Source: Candidatus Latescibacterota bacterium
GTDB lineage: Bacteria > Hydrothermota > Tepidihabitantia > Tepidihabitantales > CAIPLT01
Direction: 5' to 3'
Length of the DNA stretch: 39,438 nt
Assembly (NCBI GenBank): GCA_018335915.1
Contig: JAGXRL010000121.1
Span: 1-39,438, forward strand
Part shown: one piece after another, positions 7,912-15,671 of the stretch
Position numbering within the stretch: position 1 is the stretch's first letter
Layout of the letters: each line of letters opens with the position of its first letter
Translations under genes and position numbers: made by a program
Notes under the pieces: model-generated
The model's database searches: none
Told to the model about the DNA's origin: nothing
What the model saw: the letters and a program-made list of their open reading frames with translations, nothing else

Positions 7912-9048
7912 TTAACGGCTCAGCCAGAGCAGCGGGTCAACTGACTTACCTTCACAGCGTAATTCAAAATGGAGCATATCTTTGGCTCTGCCAACAATCT
8001 CACCCTGCTGTACATTCATGCCGACTGAACTGGTAAACTCAGAGAGATTTGAATAGAGCGAATAATAACCGTCGCTGTGGTCAAGAATGAGCATATTGCC
8101 ATAACCCATAAAACGGTCGGCATAAACAACCCGGCCATTAGCAATTGCTTTGATACTGGCGTTAGCCGGCGTTTTAATATGAATGCCGGTGTTTTTGATT
8201 TTGGTCTTGTATTTAGGGTCTTCCTGACTACCGAATTTAGATACAACCGTTCCGTAATAGGGCCAGGGCAGTTTACCTTTCATAATTTCGAGATAATGGG
8301 TTCCAGGCGCGAGTTTTCGTTCTCTTCGTTTTGCTTCCAGCTCAGCAATCAGTTTTTCCAGTTTTACTGCGGCGGTTTTCAGTTCCTGTTCCAAAGATAT
8401 GTTTTGACTTTTTTCGTTCTTAACCCGGTTGAGCACCTTTTTTTCCAGGTTCTGCAAGTCAGCAAGATTTTTCTGCTCTTTTTCCCGCTCGGTGCGCAGT
8501 CTTTGCAATTCCTGTTTTGCCGAAGTTAATTGACGGCGCTGTAGTTCAAGACTACTTTTCAGGCTTCTGAACTCATTAATCCGTGATTTCCGGTCCTGAG
8601 CAATAATCCGCATATAGACTGTCTTCTGATACAAACGGGCAAAAGACTGTTCGGAAATGAGCAATTCCAAAGGTAGAATCCGGTTCGTCTTATAATAAGA
8701 AACTAATAAGTTTTCCAAATCAGACTGCCGGTTGTTAATATTTTTCTCGGTTTCTCGAATCTGCTGGCTGACTTTAGTGATTTCACTTTCTTTGGATTTA
8801 CGAGCCGATTCCAGTTCGCGGATTAATTTCTTGGTTAAACCGATTTTTTCGTCATACGCGTCAATTCGTTTAAGGACACCGGTCTCTTCTTTTTCCAGAT
8901 TATTGATTTTGGTCTGAACATTTTTCAGCTGTTGTTGAATCTTTTCTAATTCTTGACGGCTTGCATCTATATTTTCCTGGGCGGATATTTTAAGAGCGTT
9001 AAGTCCGAACAGAATAACTGCCAAAACCCATAAAAATTTCTTATACAT
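7912..9048 (-). CDS. envC: EnvC-like murein hydrolase activator (degenerate M23/LytM domain)
   Basis: Periplasmic coiled-coil protein that, with FtsEX, switches on cell-wall amidases at division. It has a signal peptide (residues 1-23, ending ISAQE), a long heptad-rich coiled coil (about 25-250) and a C-terminal LytM domain (about 260-378). The zinc ligands of active M23 peptidases are lost: HxGxD is replaced by NTGIHI, the tyrosine/histidine strand reads YYSLYSNLS, and the final HxH is MLH in DMLHFELR. This degeneracy is what defines EnvC-type activators as opposed to peptidases. It follows ftsX by 62 nt. A weak internal promoter (TTAACA, 18 bp, TATTTT) ends 9 nt before the ATG. Confidence 0.85.
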   Translation of the reverse strand: MYKKFLWVLAVILFGLNALKISAQENIDASRQELEKIQQQLKNVQTKINNLEKEETGVLKRIDAYDEKIGLTKKLIRELESARKSKESEITKVSQQIRETEKNINNRQSDLENLLVSYYKTNRILPLELLISEQSFARLYQKTVYMRIIAQDRKSRINEFRSLKSSLELQRRQLTSAKQELQRLRTEREKEQKNLADLQNLEKKVLNRVKNEKSQNISLEQELKTAAVKLEKLIAELEAKRRERKLAPGTHYLEIMKGKLPWPYYGTVVSKFGSQEDPKYKTKIKNTGIHIKTPANASIKAIANGRVVYADRFMGYGNMLILDHSDGYYSLYSNLSEFTSSVGMNVQQGEIVGRAKDMLHFELRCEGKSVDPLLWLSR

Positions 9049-9110
9049 TTTAACTATAAAATAGCAAGATATCTAAATATGTGTTAACTTGTATATTCTG
9101 TGGTTTCATT

Positions 9111-9959
9111 TTATTTCAGGATTCGGCTTAAAGCAAGATAAGAACCGCCAATCCCGAGCAGAATGCTGAAAAATAGATTAACAATTAAGAACATAAGCCA
9201 GGGAAAATACAACATGGGAAAATGTGCTTGTGCAAATATGTATATGACTACGGTCAAGATTATCGCGATGACACCGCCAAAAAGACCGTGGAGAAAACCT
9301 TCAACATAAAACGGAAACCGAACCATGGTATTGGATGCACCAACCAGTTTCATAATTTCAATTTCACGGGCTTTAGCAACAATCGTGGCTTCGACAGTGC
9401 GTGAAACGATAAAGATAATTGCAAAAAAGACAATAATCAGAACCCCGATATCAAAACCGATGACGGTGCGGATAATTTTCTGAATTCTTATCAATAAATC
9501 ATGACCAGACCAGGTCTCTTTGACGCCCTTAAGAATCCGGATTTTTTCTTCTAATTCACCAAGCCGTTCTGATAATTTATAACTCGGGTCGATTTTAATG
9601 CGTAAAGATGCGGGCAGGGGATTGCGGTCCAGAATATCGAGAATCGAAGCGTTTTCAGCCAGGTCAGTTCTCAATTCAATTAACGCTTCTTCTTTGGAAA
9701 CATAAGTAACCTGTCGAACACCGCTGATAAGATTTACTTTTTCAATCAGGGCATTGGCATCGGCATCCGGGGTTAGAAAAGCGTAGATTTCAAATTTTTC
9801 TTCAATCTGATTTTTCGCCCGCAACAGGTTAGTGGTGAGAAGTATGAATAATGACAAAAGGAGCAGACAGGCAGTGCTGACCCCGACCGAGAGAAAAAAA
9901 GCTGATTTGTTACGGGAGATATTTTTAAGACCTTCGTTCAACAAGAAATTAATCGCCAT
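9111..9959 (-). CDS. ftsX: Cell division protein FtsX
   Basis: Membrane subunit of the FtsEX complex, which passes ATP-driven conformational change to EnvC in the periplasm. The layout is the FtsX one: helix 1 at about residues 20-42, a periplasmic domain with FEIYAFLTPDADANALIEKV and GVRQVTYVSKEEAL at about 50-150, then three helices with an ABC-permease loop containing EIMKLVGASNTMVRFPFYVE. The ATG at 9957-9959 is preferred. It overlaps the end of ftsE by 11 nt and gives MAINFLLNEGLKN, the normal family start. A longer reading from 9992 would overlap ftsE by 44 nt and adds unconserved residues. Confidence 0.9.
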   Translation of the reverse strand: MAINFLLNEGLKNISRNKSAFFLSVGVSTACLLLLSLFILLTTNLLRAKNQIEEKFEIYAFLTPDADANALIEKVNLISGVRQVTYVSKEEALIELRTDLAENASILDILDRNPLPASLRIKIDPSYKLSERLGELEEKIRILKGVKETWSGHDLLIRIQKIIRTVIGFDIGVLIIVFFAIIFIVSRTVEATIVAKAREIEIMKLVGASNTMVRFPFYVEGFLHGLFGGVIAIILTVVIYIFAQAHFPMLYFPWLMFLIVNLFFSILLGIGGSYLALSRILK

Positions 9960-10614
9960 CGGATAATAACTTTCCGTTTTCAAGCCGGACAATCCGCTTA
10001 TTACTGGTTTCTGCTATAATATGGTCATGGGTTGCCATGAGCACGGTCGTCCCGTTAAAATTAATATCTTTAAGTATGCGCAGGATTTCAGTCGAACCTT
10101 TATAATCAATATTACCAGTTGGCTCGTCAGCCAGGAGAATTTCCGGGTTTTTAGCAATGGCACGGGCAATCGCAATTTTCTGCTGTTCACCGCCTGAAAG
10201 CTGATACGGATAAAAATCTTTGCGATTATACAGGCCGACTTTATTCAGAGCCGAAGTCACGATTTCCGGAATTAAAAGCGGACGGATACCAATCACGCGC
10301 AGGGTAAATTCGATATTTTCATACACTGTGCGGTCAAGCAACAGTTTAAAATCTTGAAAAACAATACCAATCTTACGGCGCAGCTGGGTAATCTGAGCAT
10401 CGCTCAAACTGTCGTGCAAAGGATAACTCATTACATTCAATTTACCGGATGAAGCAGAATCACCGCAATAAATAAGCTTGAGCAGAGTGCTTTTACCGGC
10501 GCCGGTAGGACCGACTAGAAATACAAATTCTCCCTTATTTACATTAAGATTAATATCATACAGGGCGGTCCAGTTATTCTTAAAAATTTTCGAAACATGT
10601 TCAAAGACAATCAT
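9949..10614 (-). CDS. ftsE: Cell division ATP-binding protein FtsE
   Basis: ABC ATPase of FtsEX. Motifs seen: Walker A GPTGAGKST (residues about 36-44), signature LSGGEQQKIAIARAI, Walker B ILLADEPTGNID and the switch His in MATHDH. Its 221 residues match the family. It is first gene of the division operon ftsE-ftsX-envC-holB-radical SAM. Its promoter is a perfect TTGACA-17-TATAAT whose -10 box ends 9 nt before the ATG, so the mRNA should be leaderless or nearly so. Confidence 0.93.
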   Translation of the reverse strand: MIVFEHVSKIFKNNWTALYDINLNVNKGEFVFLVGPTGAGKSTLLKLIYCGDSASSGKLNVMSYPLHDSLSDAQITQLRRKIGIVFQDFKLLLDRTVYENIEFTLRVIGIRPLLIPEIVTSALNKVGLYNRKDFYPYQLSGGEQQKIAIARAIAKNPEILLADEPTGNIDYKGSTEILRILKDINFNGTTVLMATHDHIIAETSNKRIVRLENGKLLSDGD

Positions 10615-10623
10615 AATTTAATA

Positions 10624-10652
10624 ATTATATGGTCAGTAATCTACAATGTCAA
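10624..10652 (-). promoter_or_regulatory. Consensus promoter of ftsE operon, near-leaderless
   Basis: Minus strand: TTGACA (10647-10652), exactly 17 bp, TATAAT (10624-10629). Nine nucleotides lie between the -10 box and the ftsE ATG (10614). A start site about 7 nt after the -10 box leaves a leader of 0-3 nt. Confidence 0.75.
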
Positions 10653-10707
10653 CTTAGTATTTACTGCTGCGTATATTTAACTTTGACGTTTAGTTTTTGA
10701 TATGGTT

Positions 10708-11364
10708 TCAGAATCGCCATTTAAAGATTTCTTTAATAGCAATAATGGCGTCTTTGGGACCGATTTTCTTGCCTTCGGTGCGGGCAAAATAATCGATTGG
10801 AACTTCATTAATGCGAATTTTCTTTCTGAGTAATTTACAAGTGATTTCCGGCTCGATTTCAAAACGGCAGGCGGTCAGATTTAAGCTAAGCAGAATATCC
10901 CGGCGCACCATCTTATAACAGGTTTCCATATCTGAGATATGACCAGCATACATCAGATTGGTCAAACCAGTCAGAAAATAGTTGGCAAGTTTGCTTAAGA
11001 GTAAAAATCGGCTTTTGCCTTTAAATCTTGAGCCGAAAACCGCGCCGATCTGGTCAGAAGTAAAAGCAGATAATAGTTTGGGATAATCATTCGGGTCATA
11101 TTCTAAATCTGCATCCTGAATAATAACGATATCATTCTGCGCATACTTGATACCAGAACGAATCGCCGAACCTTTACCTTTATTCTTTTCGTGCAGAACA
11201 AGTTTAATATCTGAAATAGTGGCAAGCTTATCCCGGGTGCCGTCGCCAGAAAAATCATCAACCACAATAATCTCTTTTTCGACGGGAACGGCTTTTACTA
11301 TATTGATAATCTTTTCAACTGAATCCTTCTCATTGTAAACCGGAATAATCACTGATAACTTCAT
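10708..11364 (-). CDS. Family 2 glycosyltransferase (dolichyl-/polyprenyl-phosphate sugar synthase-like)
   Basis: A 218-residue GT-A fold enzyme. It has the N-terminal SVIIPVYNEKDSVEKI, nucleotide-binding VVDDFSGDGTRD, the acceptor/metal region IQDADLEYDPNDYP and AVFGSRFKG. This pattern fits the DPM1-like branch that transfers a sugar from a nucleotide sugar to a polyprenyl phosphate carrier. No C-terminal membrane helices are present, so it belongs to the soluble or peripheral class. The sugar and acceptor cannot be told from sequence. It has its own promoter and lies divergent from the patatin gene. It ends 94 nt before ftsE, which also has its own promoter, so the two are probably separate units. 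Confidence 0.85.
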   Translation of the reverse strand: MKLSVIIPVYNEKDSVEKIINIVKAVPVEKEIIVVDDFSGDGTRDKLATISDIKLVLHEKNKGKGSAIRSGIKYAQNDIVIIQDADLEYDPNDYPKLLSAFTSDQIGAVFGSRFKGKSRFLLLSKLANYFLTGLTNLMYAGHISDMETCYKMVRRDILLSLNLTACRFEIEPEITCKLLRKKIRINEVPIDYFARTEGKKIGPKDAIIAIKEIFKWRF

Positions 11365-11375
11365 TATTGGTGGTT

Positions 11376-11404
11376 ATTATATAGGAGAGGGAGAAAATAG
11401 TCAA
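11376..11404 (-). promoter_or_regulatory. Promoter of the glycosyltransferase gene, near-leaderless
   Basis: Minus strand: TTGACT (11399-11404), 17 bp, TATAAT (11376-11381), then 11 nt to the ATG at 11364. The predicted leader is about 4 nt, too short for a Shine-Dalgarno site. Confidence 0.7.
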
Positions 11405-11467
11405 CTGGCAAGGATAATTTCAGTTTGTTGATTTTATTGATAATTGAAAAATATCAGTTTTTCTCTA

Positions 11468-11495
11468 TTTACATATTTTTAAATATCTTTATAAT
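11468..11495 (+). promoter_or_regulatory. Promoter of the patatin/cobalamin operon, near-leaderless
   Basis: TTTACA (11468-11473), 16 bp, TATAAT (11490-11495), then 7 nt to the ATG at 11503. This geometry supports 11503 as the true start over the upstream in-frame codon at 11425. Confidence 0.6.
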
Positions 11496-11502
11496 TAAAT
11501 TG

Positions 11503-13674
11503 ATGAGATATTTATCGCCGATATTGCTGTTTATTACCATAATTTCAGCACAATCTGATCATGACACTTTGCAGCCGATTCGGATTGGTCTGGCTTTGTC
11601 TGGCGGCGGGGCTCTGGGCATTGCCCATGTCGGTGTTTTAAAAGTCTTAGAACAGGAGAGTATTCCGATTAATTTTATCGTTGGTAATAGTATGGGCTCA
11701 GTAATTGCCGGTTTTTATGCAGCCGGTTATAAAGCATGCCAGATTGAAAGTATTCTTCTCAATGCAAATATGACCCAGCTTTTGAGTTCAGAAATACCTT
11801 TTGGCGCACGGTATCTGCCAGAACGGCAGCATAAACAGCGTTATACTTTTCAGTTTCGGCACGAAAAGCTGATGCCTTCATTGCCAAGCGGTCTTATGTC
11901 AATTCAGAACGCCAAGTTTCTTTTTATGCAGCTCTTATCCAAAATCGAATACAATAGTTTCTATGATTTTGATAGTCTTGTCATCCCGTTTCGAACCATT
12001 GCGATTGATTTAAAGACCGGCAGGAAAATCAGTTTTCGGCATGGTCGTCTGGCTCAGGTAATCAGGGCAAGTATGGCAGTGCCGGGTATTTTTCCGCCCG
12101 TTAAAATCGGTGATTATGAGTTGATTGACGGCGGCATTATTTCTAATCTGCCGGTTGACCAGTTATTTGAGTTTGCACCAGATTTGATAATTGCGTCTCT
12201 AACCACGCGCAAAGAAATTGAAACCGACGGTTCAGTCATTGATGTTATTTTAAGGAGTATAGATTTAATCGGCATTGATGACTGGGAAAAGCAGAAAGAG
12301 TATGCTGATATTGTGATTGAGCCAAATGTTGAGAAATTCAGGAATTCTGATTTTAATAAAGTAAAACTGCTGGTTCAAACCGGTGAGCAAGCCGCGCATC
12401 AAATCTTACCCCAAATCCGCGAACGAATCGCAAATCATAAACTTGAATATAAGCGCAGGTCAATTCAAAAACGGCAATTACCGATAATAAGTCAAATTGA
12501 GTTACAGGGTCTGAAAACAACCCGGACCCAGGTAATCAGACCGAGAATAAGTTCAAAAGAAGGTGACCCGCTCGATTTTGACCGGTTGATTAATGATTTA
12601 ATGAATGTCTATGACACAGATTTTTTTGAGCAGATTGATTATGATTTAGATTTTAATCAGACTCAAGATTCAGTTACCGTGATTTTGAAATTTAAAGAAA
12701 AGACATTCGGTTATTATGCTTTAGGTGTTCGCTATGACAATTTTGATGGCGTTAATCTGGGCTTAACAGTTGGCCAGGGTAATATTTATGGGTCGGGCGC
12801 AGATATTAGGGCGGCACTTAATTTAGGTAACCCAAATGAAATCCGACTTGGTTTGACCGGCACCAGATTATACAATTTGCCTTTGGGCTACCGGCTTGAC
12901 GGATTCTGGCGCTCGATTGAGAATTATTTTTTTGAGGATCGTATTTCGCAGTATGTGCCACGACAGATTGATATGCGGGGCGGAATTTTTGAGACCGGCT
13001 ATATATTAGGCAAAAACGCATTTTTTAATTTGGGTGTGACTGGCTATAAAGCAAAATATAATAATTATCATGAGCTAATAGCTGGACCATTTTTCCGTAT
13101 CGAATATAATAATTTTAATGATTTATATTTCCCAACTTGGGGTATTACTTATCAGATAAAGGGCTTGTATTCGAGCAAAGCATTCAAAGCGACTGAAGAT
13201 TTCTGGAAATTGTCATATTTTTCTGAGCATATTATTCCTTTGTCAAGTAAATTGTTTATGCATCCAAGATTGGAAATTGGGATTTCTGACGGAAGGGTCG
13301 CGCTGAGCGAATATTTCAGTTCAAGCGGGCTTAATTATATCGGATTTAAGAAGTTTAAGTTTATGACAGAACAGAAACTGGTGTTAAGCCACAGTTTTGA
13401 TATCAAGCTTATTGACCTGTTCAATCATCAAGATTATCCAGTATATTTTCAGGTATTTACAAGTGCGGCAAGTTTTGTAAAATATAATGATTTGATTTTT
13501 AATAGATTTAATCTTGATAACTTTCAGTGGAGTGCTGGTATTGGTATTAAAGCGAATACGCCGATTGGACCAATGCAATTAAATTTCGGTTATTCGGGTA
13601 TTAAAGCATATTATATCGATGAACTGAAAATAAGCTTTTCAATTGGTCGGGAATTCAGATATTCGGAGGATTAG
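11503..13674 (+). CDS. Patatin-like phospholipase fused to a POTRA/BamA-type outer-membrane barrel
   Basis: An outer-membrane protein of the PlpD/RssA-plus-barrel type, 723 residues from the ATG at 11503. It has a signal peptide (MRYLSPILLFITIISAQ), then a patatin lipase domain at about residues 30-300 with oxyanion-hole motif SGGGALGIAHVG, nucleophile elbow GNSMGS and the Asp of DGGIISNLP, so the Ser-Asp dyad is intact. A POTRA-like stretch (ISQIELQGLKTTRTQVIRP) follows at about 330-410, and from about 415 to the end come amphipathic beta strands of the surface-antigen/BamA family ending in Phe-rich strands. Family members hydrolyse phospholipids and may expose or secrete the lipase. It leads a long plus-strand operon with cobalamin and acyl-CoA genes. 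A functional link to them is not evident. Confidence 0.88.
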   Translation: MRYLSPILLFITIISAQSDHDTLQPIRIGLALSGGGALGIAHVGVLKVLEQESIPINFIVGNSMGSVIAGFYAAGYKACQIESILLNANMTQLLSSEIPFGARYLPERQHKQRYTFQFRHEKLMPSLPSGLMSIQNAKFLFMQLLSKIEYNSFYDFDSLVIPFRTIAIDLKTGRKISFRHGRLAQVIRASMAVPGIFPPVKIGDYELIDGGIISNLPVDQLFEFAPDLIIASLTTRKEIETDGSVIDVILRSIDLIGIDDWEKQKEYADIVIEPNVEKFRNSDFNKVKLLVQTGEQAAHQILPQIRERIANHKLEYKRRSIQKRQLPIISQIELQGLKTTRTQVIRPRISSKEGDPLDFDRLINDLMNVYDTDFFEQIDYDLDFNQTQDSVTVILKFKEKTFGYYALGVRYDNFDGVNLGLTVGQGNIYGSGADIRAALNLGNPNEIRLGLTGTRLYNLPLGYRLDGFWRSIENYFFEDRISQYVPRQIDMRGGIFETGYILGKNAFFNLGVTGYKAKYNNYHELIAGPFFRIEYNNFNDLYFPTWGITYQIKGLYSSKAFKATEDFWKLSYFSEHIIPLSSKLFMHPRLEIGISDGRVALSEYFSSSGLNYIGFKKFKFMTEQKLVLSHSFDIKLIDLFNHQDYPVYFQVFTSAASFVKYNDLIFNRFNLDNFQWSAGIGIKANTPIGPMQLNFGYSGIKAYYIDELKISFSIGREFRYSED

Positions 13675-13679
13675 TAAAT

Positions 13680-14192
13680 ATGTGCGTACTTGATTGGATA
13701 TTAATAATAATTGCTGCTGGCATCATAGTAATGCAAACTTTCCGGAGCGGTGAAGACCTTCATTATGTCTTTTTTGAGATGATTGGAATATTGGTAGCTG
13801 CTAATTTATCTCTCCGATATTATGCCAGACTTGCCGAAAAGACAGGTGTTAATCCAGCAATCACGCTATTGCTGATTTTTATCATTTTCGGCATTATCTT
13901 GTGGATTATTGCTGATTTAGTTGCTAATAAAGTGCAATTCACTTTAGCCCCAATCGATACCTGGCTCGGTTTTATTATCGGTTTTATTTCAGCCTGGGCG
14001 ATTTTATATGTTGTGCTTAAGGTTTTGTTTATTGTCTATCCTGATGGACTGAGCTTAAATCTGTTTAGCTCGAGCAAGCCAACAGTTATTTTTTCATCGC
14101 TTGACAATTCACCGGTTGCCAAAGAAATTCTCAATTTCAATTCGTTTAGGGCAGTAACTAATTTATTGAACAAGGTGAAACTGAGCGAATGA
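13680..14192 (+). CDS. CvpA-like small integral membrane protein
   Basis: A 170-residue protein with four hydrophobic segments at about residues 4-20, 28-47, 62-85 and 98-122, and a polar C-terminal tail of about 45 residues. The pattern of LDWILIIIAAG at the start, a conserved central helix and GFIIGFISAWAILYVVLK resembles the CvpA/colicin V production family, but the match is by layout rather than a signature. It starts 5 nt after the patatin gene and its stop overlaps the cobO start (ATGA), so it is in the same operon. Its role is not known. Confidence 0.55.
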   Translation: MCVLDWILIIIAAGIIVMQTFRSGEDLHYVFFEMIGILVAANLSLRYYARLAEKTGVNPAITLLLIFIIFGIILWIIADLVANKVQFTLAPIDTWLGFIIGFISAWAILYVVLKVLFIVYPDGLSLNLFSSSKPTVIFSSLDNSPVAKEILNFNSFRAVTNLLNKVKLSE

Positions 14193-14698
14193 TACATATT
14201 TATACTGGTAATGGCAAAGGTAAAACAACCTCGGCAATTGGTCAGGCAGTCCGCGCTTTGGGACACAAATATAAAGTTATAATGATACAGTTTATGAAAG
14301 GCGACCCGAATTATGGTGAAATAAAAACTTTGAAAAAGATACGAAATATCAAAGTAGTCCAGTCTGGCTTGCCGACTTTTGTCGAGAAGGGAAAACCAAG
14401 CAAAGAAGATTTGAAATTAGCCGCAAAAGGATTTGCTCTGGCTAAAAAAGCATTAAAAGAAAAAAAGTATCAGATGGTGATTTTAGACGAGATAAATGTC
14501 GCGGTTGATTATGGACTGTTACAATTAGCTGATGTCATAAAACTTGCCGAAAACTGTCCCAAAAATATTGAACTGATTTTAACCGGGCGGTATGCCTCAA
14601 AAGAATTAATTGATATCGCAGATTTAGTCAGTGAAATCAAAGAGATTAAACATCCCTATCAAAAAGGATTTGTCTCAAGAAAAGGCATAGACTATTAA
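14189..14698 (+). CDS. cobO: Cob(I)alamin adenosyltransferase, CobO/BtuR type
   Basis: Transfers the adenosyl group of ATP to cob(I)alamin, giving the adenosylcobalamin used by the mutase encoded downstream. The 169 residues carry the P-loop YTGNGKGKTTSAIGQAVRA at the very N-terminus, then IQFMKGD, the Walker B-like MVILDEINVAVDYGLL and ILTGRYA, all typical of the CobA/CobO/BtuR fold. It overlaps the CvpA-like gene by 4 nt and precedes meaB, so cofactor supply and mutase are co-transcribed. No other cobalamin biosynthesis gene is in the window, which suggests corrinoid salvage or genes elsewhere. Confidence 0.92.
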   Translation: MIHIYTGNGKGKTTSAIGQAVRALGHKYKVIMIQFMKGDPNYGEIKTLKKIRNIKVVQSGLPTFVEKGKPSKEDLKLAAKGFALAKKALKEKKYQMVILDEINVAVDYGLLQLADVIKLAENCPKNIELILTGRYASKELIDIADLVSEIKEIKHPYQKGFVSRKGIDY

Positions 14699-14732
14699 AA
14701 ACTCAAAACTCATAACTCAAAACGCAAAACTT
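14699..14732. repeat. Half repeat 'aaaactcaaaactcataactc' at the meaB start
   Basis: A run of near-direct AACTCAAAAC/AACTCATAAC units lies between the cobO stop and the conserved N-terminus of MeaB. A related minus-strand phrase is at about 21366-21400. It occupies the place where the meaB start codon and ribosome site would be expected. Confidence 0.55.
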
Positions 14733-14765
14733 CTGAATGCTTTTCTTAAAGGCGACCAGCGTGCT

Positions 14766-15671
14766 TTGAGCCAGTTGATGACTCTGATTGAGAACAATGA
14801 CCATAAGGCAAAATCGATTTTAAATACGCTCTATCCGAGAACCGGCAATGCCTGGCGTATTGGCATTACCGGACCTCCAGGCGCAGGAAAATCAACGCTA
14901 GTTGAAAAACTGGCTATGGAATGTGTGAAGCATAATCTGAGCGTGGGTATTGTCTGTATTGACCCGACTTCGCCATTCAGCGGCGGTGCAATACTTGGTG
15001 ATAGGGTGCGTATGTCGTCATTGTTTTTAGACCCGAAAGTATTTATTCGAAGCATGGCAACCCGCGGCAGTCTGGGCGGAATTGCCAAAGCAACCAAGCA
15101 GATGTGCGACCTGCTTGATGCGTTCAAAAAAGATATAATTATTATCGAGACAATTGGTGTCGGACAGGTCGAACTTGATGTCGCTGGTATTGCTTTTACC
15201 ACGATTGTCGTGTTGGTGCCTGAAGCCGGTGATTCGATTCAGACTATGAAAGCAGGCCTGATGGAGATTGCGGATATTTTTGTAGTCAATAAATCAGACC
15301 GGGACGGCGCGGACAAGATGGTTATGGAAATCCAGTCAATCTTAGAAATGAAGGATTTTGACCGAATACCAGTCGTGCTTAAGACGATTGGTACAGAAGG
15401 CAAAGGTGTGACCGATTTGTATAAGAGCATATTGGAACACAAAGATTATCTCAAAGTTACAAACAAGATTAAACAACGGATGCAGTCAACAATCCAGACT
15501 GAAATCACGGAGATTGTGCAGGAGCATATTGATAAGCAAGTCTGGCGCAATCCGAAAATTAAACTTGCATTAAACCGATTTATTGATAATATTATTAATG
15601 GCAGACAAACTCCTTATCATGCCGCGGATAAAATTTATGCAATCTGGAAAAAATTAGGGAGGAAGATTTGA
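14766..15671 (+). CDS. meaB: MeaB/ArgK-type G3E GTPase, chaperone of the B12 mutase
   Basis: GTPase that gates transfer of adenosylcobalamin to acyl-CoA mutases and protects them from inactivation. Motifs: P-loop GITGPPGAGKSTLVEKL, VGIVCIDPTSPFSGGAILGD, RGSLGGIA, the switch/Walker B region IIIETIGVGQVELDVA, and NKSDRDGADKM for guanine recognition. Length 301 from the TTG at 14766. The conserved N-terminus appears to begin further upstream: codons from 14733 read LLNAFLKGDQRAL, the usual family start, but no ATG, GTG or TTG lies there in frame. CTG at 14733, ATA at 14712 or ATT at 14694 are the only candidates, and a TAG at 14688 closes the frame. The last codons overlap the mutase gene by 4 nt. 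Confidence 0.9.
   Translation: MSQLMTLIENNDHKAKSILNTLYPRTGNAWRIGITGPPGAGKSTLVEKLAMECVKHNLSVGIVCIDPTSPFSGGAILGDRVRMSSLFLDPKVFIRSMATRGSLGGIAKATKQMCDLLDAFKKDIIIIETIGVGQVELDVAGIAFTTIVVLVPEAGDSIQTMKAGLMEIADIFVVNKSDRDGADKMVMEIQSILEMKDFDRIPVVLKTIGTEGKGVTDLYKSILEHKDYLKVTNKIKQRMQSTIQTEITEIVQEHIDKQVWRNPKIKLALNRFIDNIINGRQTPYHAADKIYAIWKKLGRKI

Noticed and set aside
8077-8529. 150-codon ORF opposite envC
   Set aside because: It lies wholly antisense to the clear EnvC-like gene. Its Phe/Leu-rich composition is what an antisense frame of a coiled-coil gene gives.
13675-15671. Possible cobalamin riboswitch near cobO, meaB or the mutase genes
   Set aside because: Genes here are packed or overlapping, and the gaps hold only repeats. 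No B12-box-like conserved core was seen.
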